Source of the DNA: Biscogniauxia marginata
Taxonomy: Eukaryota; Ascomycota; Sordariomycetes; Xylariales; Xylariaceae
Direction: 5' to 3'
Assembly: GCA_022695795.1 (NCBI GenBank)
Contig: MU404197.1
Location: forward strand, 19,548-83,547
Length of the DNA: 64,000 nt
The notes below the pieces were generated by a model. The model did not search any database. It was not told the origin of the DNA and saw only the letters and a program-made list of their open reading frames with translations. Below are positions 49,076 through 60,132 of the stretch, piece after piece. How positions within the stretch are numbered: position 1 is the stretch's first letter; the number at the start of each line of letters is the position of its first letter. The translations under genes and the position numbers were made by a program.

Positions 49076-50903
49076 ATGGCTGATACGTTTGATTTCATTG
49101 TCGTAGGAGGTGCGTCACAGCTGGTTCTATAAGAAGTTGAATGGTTCAATAGGGCTGACCTACATTTCAAGCCGGTCCTGCGGGTAGTGTCATTGCATCA
49201 CGGCTCGCGAAAACTGCCGCAAAACCATCAGTGCTTCTGATTGAAGCTGGAGGCTCCAATGAGGACGTGACCTATATGTCAGCCGCGGAACGATTCGAGG
49301 TTGCTTTTCGTGAAGGGTCGCCACTGAACTGGTCCTACAAAACTCAACCCCAGTGGGAAGATCGGATAATTGATTATTCAAGAGGGAAAGGCCTAGGTGG
49401 AAGCACAGCTATCAACTTCTGCGGCTGGATCATCGGTCCCAGCGATGACTATGACAAGTGGGCGAATTTAGTCGGTGACGAGGCTTTCGCCTGGAAGAAT
49501 GCCAAGGAGCGGCTTAAGAGGATCGAAAACTTTCATAACGATGTCCCGCAGCGATTTCGAAGGTGGATAAAACCAAAAGATGAAGGTGAACTGCCATGGA
49601 ATGAGCCCGTGAATTCGACTGACCTAGTACGTAGATCATGGGATAGGGGGCGTTGTCGATATTTCGTATCAAGACAAATGGCTTGATATCTGCGATGACT
49701 TATTTGTTGCAGCTGAAGAGACAGGTCTCGGCGTGAACCTAGACATCAATAGTGGCAATCCGATAGGGATGGGAATCGGTACAATTTGCATCTATAAAGG
49801 CACAAGGATTACTTCCTCTACTGCCTATCTACGAGAGGTGCCTCCAAATCTTACCATCAAGACTGACAAGCAGGTAGAGAAAGTTATCTTTGAAGGAAAC
49901 ATCGCTCGAGGGATTAAAACTGTTGATGGTCGTATCTTCAGGGCCCGGAAGGATATCGTGCTGTCTGCGGGTGCTTTGAATAGTCCCCAGCTTCTCCTCT
50001 TGTCGGGAATCGGTCCACAGAAGCATCTAGATCAGCATGATATACCGATATTGAAACATCTACCGGAAGTGGGCGAAAATCTGCAAGATCACTGTTTTGG
50101 AATGGCAGCAATAGTCATCAAGAAGGAGAGCAATCAGGATTTCAAACAGGCGCCGACACCCATGGGATGGTTCAAAGTTCCATCGTTAGCGAGATCGAAT
50201 GAGTTCAAGGAGCTTCCCACTGATACACAGGAGTACTTGAGTCAGGCCAATGTGCCTAATTGGGAGTTTGCAGCTGTGAGTTTTCCAGACCATTTTCATA
50301 AAACCAAAGTTAATGCTAACTGCTCCAGTTGACTCCCTTCTTCGATAATACTCCGATAAACAAGGATGAGGAAATATTCTCCGGTATATGCATGATAATG
50401 AATCCTCAATCAAGGGGCACTGTCACGCTCAAGTCGCTAGACCCCAAAGACGCACCCGTCATTGATCCCAGGTTCTTAACACATCCTTTTGATAAACGCA
50501 ACGCCATCGAGTCTATGAGGGAAATGCTCAGGTATATGCAGGCGCCTGCATGGAAGAGGAAAACCATCCGAACCCTCGGGTGGCCGAGAGACGGTTCCGA
50601 TGAGGCGCTCTGGGTATGATACTTGTCCTACTCAATTGCCACTCGACTGACCCTTTACAGGAAGCTTTTACTTCAAATTTGGCTAGCGCCTGGCATATGT
50701 GTGGTACGGTGCGCATGGGTATGGATGAAGAAGCTTGTGTCGACTCGTCGTTCAAGGTCAATGGCATCGAACGTCTTCGTGTAGCCGACATGAGTGTCTG
50801 CCCGTTGGTACCCAATAATCACACACAAACTACAGCCTATATGATCGGCGAAATCGCGGCTGAGAAGCTTATTGCAGATCATAGACTAAGTTGCCCCCAT
50901 TAG
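49076..50903 (+). CDS. GMC oxidoreductase (choline dehydrogenase / alcohol oxidase-like)
   Basis: Five exons: 49076-49109, 49172-49585, 49635-50275, 50329-50613 and 50661-50903 (introns 62, 49, 53 and 47 nt). Phases agree, giving 538 residues. Intron 1 splits the FAD-binding GAGPAG (11-16). The 49-nt intron at 49586-49634 is essential: with it the chain reads KPKDEDHGIGG into VVDISYQDKW, as expected for the family; without it a false stop appears. Other landmarks are GKGLGGSTAINFCGW, the GMC signature SAGALNSPQLLLLSGIG, and the active-site pair His470 (AWHMCG) and His512 (PNNHTQ). Such flavoenzymes oxidise primary alcohols (choline, aryl alcohols, long-chain alcohols) to aldehydes. There is no signal peptide, so it is probably intracellular. 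The aldehyde dehydrogenase gene that follows on the same strand 810 nt later could take the product further. Confidence 0.92.
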
Positions 50904-51713
50904 GCTAGAGCAAAACTATGGGAGTTGCCAACGGTGTTCGCGACGATGAAAGATAACTGTGAGGAGTAGAAAATCTTTATATGTTACCCGTGTTCCAGCG
51001 TGGTATCTTCACTTGCACACCATTACGAGGGCTCTGATATGGTCACATGAGATACGGGGATATTCAACAGAGTAAATGTGATGAACCCGTATACAGAAAA
51101 GCAATTCATGATGCCGAGCGTTTTGTTCCACGGCGTCGGGATTCTAGAAGACACCAAAACACACGATGTTAACTACTTGAATCATATTATATAATTCATA
51201 TCCCTTGTATATGAAAACACCTTTACCTGAGTGAATTATAACCGCGGTGATATGGCTACGCCTTTATCACATGCATAAACTATTAAAGACCAACAAAACC
51301 ATTGCCCCTATTGGATGGGATGGAACGCCAGGCGTTTTCTAGTTAGAATTGTTCGTGAAAACAGCGGCATCGATCCCTGTACGCTCGTGTTACACTGAAT
51401 GGTGTAAGGGTGCAATATCGGGTAGATCGATCCGCCCTGATAGCATGTCGGTTAGAGTGCCAGACGTGTACCGTGGTACAGAATGAGAGATTTCGGCCCG
51501 TAACTCGGGGAGTGAGTGGATGGCTGAAAAGAAAGATAGGGGCTTGGCAGGGAGAAACGGTGCTTACTCTACGGTCTCTACCCCACAGCACAAAATCTGT
51601 CCAAAGATGAGTTGGAACATTACGACGAAACCCAGTCTTTCGAGTCGAGCATTGAGGAAGATCATTTCCGAGGGCACCTGAAGTCGTCGGCATCGAAATT
51701 GATTTTCCTCATT
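50904..51713. other. Intergenic region, ALDH promoter
   Basis: 810 nt between two co-directional genes. No gene is seen; a patch near 51430-51475 looks slightly like part of a tRNA but lacks a T-arm. Confidence 0.5.
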
Positions 51714-53315
51714 ATGGCCCCCTTAGAAGTAAAAAGCTTTATTAATGGCCAGGTGAATGGACTCCTAGATGAAAATCCACGCTCAAGATTGATATAAGAC
51801 TCATAGTAATATAGTTCGTAGACTCTGGCGATGGCCATACGTTCAATCTATTTTCACCCTATTCACAGGAACTTATCGCGAAGGGTAAGTAGACACTCAT
51901 TCGAGTTATATGAGGCCCACAGGCTAACTCGAGACACTATGATAGTCACCGAAGCTACCACGGAAGATGTCGATAAGGCTGTCGACGCCGCTCGAGCCGC
52001 ATTCCCGGCGTGGTCGTCTTTGTCGCCGCAACAGCGCGGCCGGCCATTTGCTAAATTGGCACAAATGATTACCGAGGCCGACGCCGAGTTGGCCAAGTTG
52101 GATGCAGCCTCGCTAGGACGCCCGATTAGCACATATTTTGACGGCTACTATGCGGCAATGCACTTCCGGTACTTTTCAGAAGCTGCGTACCCAGTGGGGA
52201 CATCCAGTCTCAATACCCCAGGCTTCATAAACGTATCTCTCCGGCAGCCGTACGGCGTTTGCGCCGCTATCATCCCCTGGAATAGCCCGCTTGTCTTCTA
52301 TAGTAAGAAGATCGCACCCGCCCTTGCCGCTGGTAATACGGTTATACTTAAGACTAGTGAAAAGGCACCGCTATCTCCCGACAGAGTGACGCAGATGCTC
52401 AATGAGGCAGGCTTTCCGCCGGGTGTTATCAACGTGATCCACGGGCATGGCCCGATCTCAGGTAATGCTATCAGCAGTCACATGGGAATCCGAGCGCTTT
52501 CGTTCACGGGCTCCGCGCGAACAGGACGCCTGATTCAAAAGGCGGCCGCGGATTCTAACTTCAAGCACCTGATATTCGAATTGGGCGGCAAGTCGCCGGC
52601 GATCGTCTTTGAGGACGCCGACCTCGAACGCGCGGCAAAGGAGACGCAGCACAGTATCATGTGGCATAGCGGCCAGACTTGTATGGCAAACTCGCGCATA
52701 TATGTGCAGAGGGGAATTTCCGACAAGTTTATATCCAAATTTAACGCCCTTGCCGCCGCGCGCAGGCTAGGTGATCCTACCCTGAAGGAGACAGAGAGCG
52801 GGCCTCAGGCAGATAGGATACAGTACGAGACTGTGATGAGGTATATCGAAGATGGCAAGAAGACTGGTAAGGTTCTAGAGACCGTGACGCCTGCGCCAAC
52901 AGAGAACGCTAGTTTGTTCGTCGGCCCTGTGATATTCCTAGAGCAACCCGAAGATGCCAAGGTCATGAAAGAGGAGATTTTTGGGCCGGTTGCCTGCATA
53001 AATACTTTCGAGACCGAGGAGGAGGCACTTAAGGTCGCTAACGACAGTGAGTTCGGTCTCTATGCTTCTGTGTATACTAAGGACATTGATCGAGCAATGA
53101 GGGTAGCCAAGGGGCTGGAGTCTGGTATGGTTGGGGTGAATTGCACTTCACCAACTGGCGCTTGGGATATGCCATTCGGCGGATATAAGGGCAGTGGTTC
53201 TGGGCGTGAAAGTTTTCTATTAAGCATGGAGGACTGGTTAGAACAAAAGGCAGTGTACATTCGGGTTGGAGGCTTGGAGGGCTCGGCCCCTGTCAATAGT
53301 ACGCTGGGAAGATAG
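51714..53315 (+). CDS. Aldehyde dehydrogenase (NAD(P)-dependent)
   Basis: Three exons: 51714-51752, 51815-51884 and 51946-53315 (introns 62 and 61 nt). Phases agree, giving 492 residues. The first two small exons encode KSFINGQ-FVDSGDGHTFNLFSPYSQ, the usual N-terminal strand of the family, so the start at 51714 is well supported. The fold markers are IIPWNSPL, SFTGSARTGR (NAD-binding), FELGGKSP with general base Glu248, and SGQTC with catalytic Cys282 (34 residues apart, as in well-studied ALDHs), then EEIFGPV and MPFGGYKGSGSGRE. It oxidises an aldehyde to the acid with NAD(P)+ in the cytosol. Substrate cannot be told: betaine aldehyde, aromatic and aliphatic aldehydes are all possible. Position after the GMC enzyme suggests an alcohol-aldehyde-acid pair. 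Confidence 0.94.
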
Positions 53316-53900
53316 ATGACAATAACCCACGGACTAGACATTATCTATATGATTATGATGGTCCTTTCATAAAAAGAAATGGGCAATCACAAGGTTCTAG
53401 ATTATAATTTTTTTTTTCCGCTTCGTGAAGGGTGAAAGGTGAAGGGCTGACACTATGTGGAAAGGGGCAAATGAAAAGAGAGAAAAAAAAGCAAGAGACA
53501 GGGAGAGTGATGGTTGGTTGACAGACAAGGGCTGGGTCCCCACACGAAAACAAGTACATTCGTTAGGTATAAATAGGCTGCTTTCAGCAGCCCAACTCAG
53601 GTAGACTTTTCCCTCCTTAGACATCAATATTACACCAGTCTCACCCCTATCTTTCATATCGTTATCGTTATTGCTTTTTACACGTACGTACACCTACCAA
53701 CAGAGAGAAAACCATTTCTCAAGAATGTTTGATAATTGGTCAAGATAGTCTTCTGTAATGAAGGGCCTTGCTGCATACCCTTATCCCATTTACCGTCCAG
53801 AGGATTTACCAAGTGACTTAGTAGTTTACCTATCCATGCACTTAATAACCCTTATTCACCTTACGTATAGCCCCTTGATTCTTTAGTCCTCCCACACGAA
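53316..53900. other. Convergent intergenic region
   Basis: Between the 3' ends of ALDH (+) and the 2EXR gene (-). It contains a T-run and GA-rich, strand-asymmetric sequence (about 53405-53520) that opens long false frames. No gene called. Confidence 0.55.
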
Positions 53901-54749
53901 TTAATATGGATCGACTACAATGTCTATCTTTACCATTGCGGTTCCGCTCCGAGGCCAGTGCTGCAACTTTTCCTTGATCAGTTTTGAATTGATGGTTTTG
54001 AGATTGCAACAACACCTGATCTCTGGATAAGTCGGATGAAGTTTGATGAATTCATCGACGGGAAGGAAGTTGTGTTCGTCCAGTGCCCCCCGAGAAAAGT
54101 TTCGCCATTGCCGAGGAGGACCATACGGACACTTGGGATCGCGATAGCTGACAAGATATAGGGTTTTAAGCTTCGACTTGTACCATAGTCGCTTCAGAGC
54201 TACTTCATCTCCTGGTGATAGCGACGAGGTGTTGACATCAAGCTGAATTGCAAGGTGGCGAACATTGCGAAGCCAGTGTGTGCGATCAGCGGCCAGCTTT
54301 TCGTATGAATGGGGCTCAACAGAGACCCTAAGCGAGAATAACGGTCTCAAGCAGGGGTCCCCTCTTCCGAAGTAGACCAGATCCCTCCTAAAGTCAATGC
54401 GAATGTAAGGGCTAGACCTCTTCCTCCACGATCTGGTGTGGTTGACGGTAACTATGGACTTGGCGAGGCTTCCAGGCTCAGGTGTGAGATTGCCACCGAT
54501 GAGGCGGATACACGAGTCTCTCTCTCCGCGCACGGGGCCGTCTGGCCAACACTTTTCCATCATGGATTTGGTGATGATAGTATCTAAAACCGTATCGGTC
54601 TCGATATCAATCGCAGCGTAGTGACGACCACGAGGGGACACCACAATGTAATGTCTTATGCCACGACGGGTAAGGTGAAATTTCCACACGATAGCTCTTA
54701 TCTCTGGTGGAAGTTTCGCGAATAGATGGAAGGTCTGAGGGGGCAGCAT
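53901..54749 (-). CDS. 2EXR-domain protein
   Basis: One exon encodes 282 residues. The N-terminus reads FHLFAKLPPEIRAIVWKFHL, the hallmark of the fungal 2EXR domain, which is an F-box-like fold of unknown biochemical role. The rest (DFRRDLVYFG, HWLRNVRHLAIQLDV, KLKTLYLVS) follows the usual layout of these proteins: a region predicted to form alternating strands and helices. No signal peptide, no membrane helix. The family is expanded in filamentous ascomycetes and poorly characterised. It lies between ALDH and a sugar-type carrier without clear functional tie. Confidence 0.82.
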   Translation of the reverse strand: MLPPQTFHLFAKLPPEIRAIVWKFHLTRRGIRHYIVVSPRGRHYAAIDIETDTVLDTIITKSMMEKCWPDGPVRGERDSCIRLIGGNLTPEPGSLAKSIVTVNHTRSWRKRSSPYIRIDFRRDLVYFGRGDPCLRPLFSLRVSVEPHSYEKLAADRTHWLRNVRHLAIQLDVNTSSLSPGDEVALKRLWYKSKLKTLYLVSYRDPKCPYGPPRQWRNFSRGALDEHNFLPVDEFIKLHPTYPEIRCCCNLKTINSKLIKEKLQHWPRSGTAMVKIDIVVDPY

Positions 54750-55216
54750 GATTGTAATAGTGAGTGGAATTGTCTCTTTCTGATGTGCAGAAACATATGA
54801 GTACGCGTCATGGGAATAGATAAAGGTGGAGGAAGAGAGGAAGAGAATTAGCAGCGAGGAAATTCTTGGGTGTTTATATTATGAAGCCCCGATAGATAAC
54901 CTGACAGCCATAACTTTGATTCCTCATGTCGTGGTAGAACTTCATTGTTATTTGAGTCATGAAGGTCTTGCAGAAGCTTCGAGTTGACTCTTGGACAATG
55001 GAAACATCAGTCACCATTCCTGTTACAACTGTACATGAAGGTGTTTATTCGAAGTCCTATGTGTCAAATTTCAAATCCTAACTACCTAGGTATCAAAACA
55101 ATGGAGATCAGGCCTTTGAAGTACGCACTTTAATATGTTGACACTGGCAATAGGATATATCGTCTAGATGAAAGAAAACACTCCTTACTTTCCTTTAATA
55201 AGTCAAACAGGCTGGC
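54750..55216. other. Intergenic region
   Basis: Promoter side of the 2EXR gene and 3' flank of the sugar-type transporter. Contains a TACCTAGGTA palindrome at 55083-55092. No gene seen. Confidence 0.55.
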
Positions 55217-56966
55217 TCATACGAGGTCAACATGCTCCGCAACTGGCATACCAGCCTTGACTTGCCCTTCTTTACGTTCCTCAACATCCTTCAATGCTTC
55301 AGCTATGATCGTAGTCTTGAAATTTCTAAAGTTCCGAACTGAAACACGATTAGCGAATAATTCATCGATCTCTTCTAACGTTCTTCCCTTCGTCTCAGGG
55401 ACGCATAGATAGAAGAACACGAAGCAGCAGAAGTTCGACCCTGCCCATATGTATCCGTACTTGGCTCCCTTGAGAGCATTACTGTTAGTTTCTCCCCGTC
55501 GACACAGTGGGTAGAAGACCTACCCAATTCAGATTCTCGGGGTTAATAAAATAAGGCGAGCAGAACCCCGTCAACCACGCCAACAGATAACCAAGACTGA
55601 TCGCAGAGCCGACGGAGTAAGACCGCAACCTCGTGCTCACCATCTCTGTTGCTGTCGGATATGTTGCATCGCCGACGAATGCATTGTAGGCAAATTGATA
55701 GAGGGCAACGAAAGCGATCAGGCAATCACGCGCTTCTATAGTTCCATACGCAACCGTCGCGGAAACAGCCATGCCTAGCATCGCGCACCCCTGGAAGATA
55801 GCTCCGGTCATCAGAACTGTCCGTCGGCCCATTACATGGCGCATCAAGACCATGCCAAAGTTGACCCCGGCTAACCCCAGGCAGGTATTCATTACTGAAT
55901 ATGTGAAAGCTTCATCCACAGTTAATCCGGCGACCGTCATGAAATACGTCGCATAACTGATAATGAACCAAGACCCTGCCCCTGTCTGGGTGGCGATTAC
56001 GCCATAGCAGAGTAGAGTCCGCCGTAGCTCGGTTCCTGTGGAGCTTGTGAGCTTGGCTGCGTATGCTTAAGACAGAACAGGGAAGGCTGTCTATACCTTT
56101 AAACATGTCCAGAGGTCCAACCGTGTGGGTTGTACGCTTCTCTTCTTCAATGCCCTTGACCATCTCCATCCATTCAAGTTCTAGTTCATCTTCATGTAAT
56201 GACCCCCCTCTTAACGCTTTCAATGCCTTCTTTGCTTCATCGGTTCGTCCCTTGTATAAGAGGTATCGTGGTGACTCGGGAACGAAAAGAAGCCCGACGG
56301 CGAGGAAGGTTGGCACTATGAACAGAGTTCCGAGAGGGATCTGGTACGAAGCCTGGTCTAGGCGGCCCTTGGTAGCGTTGGTAACGACGGAACCTACGAT
56401 GCTGCCGATGTTGACCCATTCTGAGAATAGGGCGACCATAACAGCCCGCAGATGGGCTGGGGCAGCCTCTGCCGTGTATATGTTCGAAAAGGTCACCAGG
56501 AAGCCGTTAGCAAGCCCCAGAACTAACCGGCCGATGTATACTGCTACTTTGTCTGTGGTGGAGATCTGTATTATACAGGCTATAGCGTTCAACACGCAAG
56601 CCAGCCAGAGTGCGATCTTTCGGCCGAAGAATTGAGCGAACACCCCTGCTACAAGCGAGGATAAGAAAGCACCTAAGGTCAGGAGTGATCCTATGAGTTG
56701 CTGGAAGGTTCCCTGTTGCCCCTGGTCGTCAATATACAACTCATAACAGCTGGTGCTGGTAAGCTTGCCTCTATTCCATATCCTCCTGGCTGGCTAGGAT
56801 CGGGATATCCAAAACTTCGCAAAAATCCAGGCATCGCCTGAAGCGAGCCGATCGCGGCAGAGTCCAGCCCGTACTGCATGTTCGCTATGGCTACAACAGC
56901 ACATATGAGGAGACATTTTCTATTCGCCCAGAGGGACGTCTCCGACAGTTTCGTGGCTTTCGTCAT
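55217..56966 (-). CDS. MFS sugar-type transporter
   Basis: Four exons: 56769-56966, 56097-56712, 55524-56035 and 55217-55468. Phases agree, giving 525 residues. Intron 1 (56 nt, 56713-56768) uses the rare GC-AG pair, AG|GCAAGC at the donor; only this choice keeps the frame from GGYGIE to GTFQQLIGS. Introns 2 and 3 are ordinary (61 and 55 nt). The protein is of the sugar porter family: YGLDSAAIGSLQAMPGF in helix 1, FFGRKIALWL between helices 2 and 3, PESPRYLLYKGRTDEA after helix 6, and PETKGRTLEEIDELF after helix 12. This branch also includes maltose/alpha-glucoside and quinate-like carriers, so the substrate is open. It is probably a plasma-membrane proton symporter. It lies next to the GMC/ALDH pair and the cyclodeaminase-type gene. 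Confidence 0.92.
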
Positions 56967-57870
56967 TTTCTACGCTGCTGCTCTATCCAAGCAGTACTTT
57001 CTCCGCAGAGACAGCATCACCGGCGCAGGGAGACTGTCAAGTGGTTATGTATTTACATACTAATACTACGATCGCTTCTAGCATCGGCGATTTACCCCAG
57101 ATTTCTGAAGCCGAGTGGAGATCTGGGGTAGCGGCTGACAGAACCTGCTAATCTTCTCATCCATCCATGCTTATACGCCTCTTATAGGTCTAGTTCAGCA
57201 CTCCCCGCACTTCGGTACTTGATTCTCCTTTTGAATACCTTGTCGCCCTCGATCGTATCAGAACTATCAGGATTTAGGATATTTCCCATGCGGGTCTGTT
57301 TATGTCTAGATCATAAGATGTATATATCTTGTGCCGCTTTACCCCTTTTCCCATTCCTGTTAATTAGGTAAGCCACCATTGGATATGGAGCTGCATTAAT
57401 ATAATTGGGGTAATCCCAGCTAGAACGCTTGCTTCTAGCAAAAGAAAGATCATTGTCGGCTTTGATATTAACTACTAATCATGTAAAAAGAGATGCCTAT
57501 ACAATATAGGTACTTTATATTTATAACAAAATGCTTTTCAGCTCTCCGCTTGGACGTCCCGCTTGGACGTCGTGCTAATTACTCTGATGAATGGAGACTG
57601 GTGTAAGATAACTCTGGACAATCCAACAAAACATTCGAAGAAAATCAGATAGGAAATTTGAGGTGTTGCAATCGAGATCGGTTGACTCCGGAAGCAACTT
57701 GGTTCTAGTTATGAGACGTCAGTCAATGTATCGAAAGTTGACATACTGGAGAGCTACATCGACTTTTGTAGTGATATCACTGAGATAATATATAATCAAT
57801 CAACCTAAATTAATCGTGCTATATAGGTAAGCTTTCTGTTTATCTTGGCGATGTTCACTTGATCTTAGAT
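56967..57870. other. Intergenic region
   Basis: 904 nt: promoter of the sugar-type carrier and 3' flank of the next minus-strand gene. AT-rich to the right; nothing recognised. Confidence 0.55.
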
Positions 57871-58983
57871 CTAGAAGTCTTCTATCGTTCGACCAATATG
57901 CATCTCTCTTGCTATTTTTAGCAGTCCTGATGAAACAACGACATCCATTATGCCCATGCCAACGCATTTGAATACAATGTTACCCTCTGGATCATTAGGT
58001 TTAAGGTCGGATAGCATCTCCCCGAGCTCAACCAGACGACTACCGGAAACTCGGGCTTTGATGATCTCGCCAGCTTCCTCTAAACAAGCTTCTCTAGAGT
58101 CGACATAGATGTTCCCTCCGGAGAGTAGTGTCTCCGAATCGACCTCGTGCATTGAAGGGGTATACGATCCTATCAGGGATATAAATCGTCTCTTAGGTTT
58201 AGAATTCTGGCTAGGTGCCAAGTAAGAGGATGGGAAATGGGGCTCGATAGCAGGTGTGCAGCACATGATTGCATCGCTTTTCTGGAGAGCCTCCTTCAAC
58301 TCGGATTCGTAATCGGCTGCGCGATCCTTCGCAAGTAGGCCAATGTCTAATTTGGTGTTTTGCTGTATCGGGCCGTCTAGTCTCTTGTCCAGCTCATCCA
58401 GCGAACTAGAACTGCGATTGACAATTGTGATGCTTTGAATCGAGTCTCCCGCAAGTAGCAAAGATAGCCTAATATGCCACTCGGCTTGCTTTCCAGCACC
58501 GAACACTACAACATGCGTCTTCGGAATCGGACATCTCAGGAATGGAATCATCGATACCAAGGCTGTCCTAAACGCTGTGATCTCCTCTGCATTCAAGAGG
58601 CCGATTAGCTCCCCTGCGGGAGAGAACATATTGATGGCGCCTCGAGGTGTACCTCCACTGCCTGGTATAGTCACAACCTTGATTCCCGTGGTCTCCGTGT
58701 TGGACGCGGGCATGAACAATGACGTATGGCCTAGGGTGGTGGTGAATACCTGGCGAAGAGGTTGATAGACTAAGGCTTTCGGATCATCCCGGGTAGTCGA
58801 GTAGTCCGAGAGTGCTTTTGATAGGGTCTCGAGCAGCGCGCGGCATCGCGAAGCTGAAAGGTCTGTTAAGATTGACTTGACCTCTCGGTCGCTTAAAACC
58901 AACATGATTGGGGCAAAGTTCGCCTGAGCAACTCTTCTGACTGGGCTTAGTATTTGCTTAGAAATTCGCTCAATAATAGCCAA
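57871..58983 (-). CDS. Ornithine cyclodeaminase / mu-crystallin family NAD(P)-binding protein
   Basis: A single frame of 370 residues. Family markers are Lys102 in GIKVV (substrate carboxylate contact), AEEITAFRTAL at about 132-142 with the conserved Arg139, and the Rossmann motif FGAGKQAEWHI at 161-171, followed by SITIVNRS and CCTPAIEP. Members convert ornithine to proline plus ammonia, reduce ketimines, or act on alanine; the function varies and cannot be set here. Most relatives start near MLVLSDREV, which is residue 27 (nt 58905), so the first 26 residues may not be translated. Cytosolic, no signal peptide. The gene lies between the sugar-type carrier and the FMN-binding protein, all on the minus strand. 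Confidence 0.88.
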   Translation of the reverse strand: MAIIERISKQILSPVRRVAQANFAPIMLVLSDREVKSILTDLSASRCRALLETLSKALSDYSTTRDDPKALVYQPLRQVFTTTLGHTSLFMPASNTETTGIKVVTIPGSGGTPRGAINMFSPAGELIGLLNAEEITAFRTALVSMIPFLRCPIPKTHVVVFGAGKQAEWHIRLSLLLAGDSIQSITIVNRSSSSLDELDKRLDGPIQQNTKLDIGLLAKDRAADYESELKEALQKSDAIMCCTPAIEPHFPSSYLAPSQNSKPKRRFISLIGSYTPSMHEVDSETLLSGGNIYVDSREACLEEAGEIIKARVSGSRLVELGEMLSDLKPNDPEGNIVFKCVGMGIMDVVVSSGLLKIAREMHIGRTIEDF

Positions 58984-59269
58984 TTTTTAAGTAATCTTAG
59001 GGACTTTCTTGAATAAAGATACATCTCAGTATTCTGTTTAATAGTACGCCGTGGACCGGATATCAACGGGTTTGGTATAGTGGAGAAAACCACGCCGGGT
59101 TCGGAGGCGCTGAGCTTCTAACCAACTCCTCATTTGGAGGTGAAAGTACTCAAGATTATGTATAAATTTATCTTACAACTGTACCTATGCAATAATGTAT
59201 TCCTCGGGTTTGTATTTTGATATTACTATAAGGAAATTATGAATAAGCATTATATACCTAGTTTAAGAA
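58984..59269. other. Short intergenic region
   Basis: 286 nt between co-directional minus-strand genes: promoter of the cyclodeaminase-type gene. CGG triplets near 59090-59105; otherwise nothing. Confidence 0.5.
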
Positions 59270-60132
59270 CTACACAAGTTCACCGCTTGGCCAAGCGCCG
59301 ATGTGTACAGTGGACACGCTTAGTACTAAAAACACACCGATCACGACACCCAAACATAGGGCTCCCGGATGCCAAAACACGTTATTCATGTATGATAGGA
59401 ACTCTTCGGTCAAAATCCACTCGCCTCCCATTTTCCGGGCAACACGCAGTCCCAGGAGCCCATCAAGGCTTCTAGAATTGAGCTTGACTTGATAGCCCTG
59501 TAGGGCTTTTTTATCCGCCTTACTCACGAGCCATTTTTCTAATGTGTGTCTCTCCTCAAAGGACTCACGGTTGTCTGTGGCCGAGGAGTGGTTATTCTCA
59601 ATATCTGCGTCGTCTTTCTCGGCCGTGCTGTTGGCTGTCCTGAGAATTGGAACTGCGTAGCCGCACGATGTCTGGACCTAGGAGGCATGAGATTTGAAAG
59701 TTCTGGGCACGGCTGGGATGAGTTCATTCATTTCCATACCTTCCATATGTCTAACAATATCACGGCCCTTGTCCCCGTGACGTTTTGCTTGCCCATTCGT
59801 TTGATCACGTCTTGGAAACCAGGCATATCACATTCGACTACTCGTCCCGTACAGAACAGCCTTAAAATTCGCGGCTGGCGGTCAAAGCTGCAGAACATGA
59901 CAGTCACACGGCCGTTCTCATATATATGGGAGATTGTCTCGGCTCCCGATCCCAAAAGATCGAGATATCCGGCATGGTTGGCGTCGAATATGGCAAATGT
60001 CGCCGAGGGCCGGCCCTTTGGGGACAGGTTGATGTGGCGTCCCTTGAGTGGTGCAGACGCGGTGAAAAATAAAGACTGTTGCAGTGCCCATTCTTGAAGG
60101 TGAAGTGGGCACGAATCATAAAAGTGAGGCAT
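59270..60132 (-). CDS. Pyridoxamine-phosphate-oxidase-like FMN-binding protein with C-terminal membrane helix
   Basis: Two exons: 59740-60132 and 59270-59677 (62-nt intron, phase 0) encode 266 residues. The split-barrel flavin-reductase/PNPOx fold is seen in FFTASAPLKGRHINLSPKG (N-terminal barrel strands), RVTVMFCSFDRQPRILRLFCTG, and DIWKVQTSCGYAVP across the intron, the last being a hallmark of this fungal subfamily. Known relatives bind FMN or F420-like cofactors; the fungal branch has no proven substrate. Near the C-terminus a hydrophobic stretch of about 20 residues (ALCLGVVIGVFLVLSVS) follows FWHPG and could anchor the protein in a membrane, with a short tail after it. It is the last recognisable gene before the AT-rich block. 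Confidence 0.85.

Noticed and set aside
49586..49686. Apparent frameshift or stop in the GMC oxidoreductase
   Set aside because: A 49-nt GT-AG intron at 49586-49634 restores the frame exactly and yields the expected EDHG and YQDKW sequence, so the gene is intact.
51420..51500. tRNA-like patch (TAGC...GGTTAGAG)
   Set aside because: There is no T-arm (no GGTTCRA within reach) and no acceptor stem pairing.
53353..53693. Minus-strand frames downstream of the aldehyde dehydrogenase
   Set aside because: Ser/Leu/Phe-rich low complexity from a GA/CT-biased stretch, with no family features.
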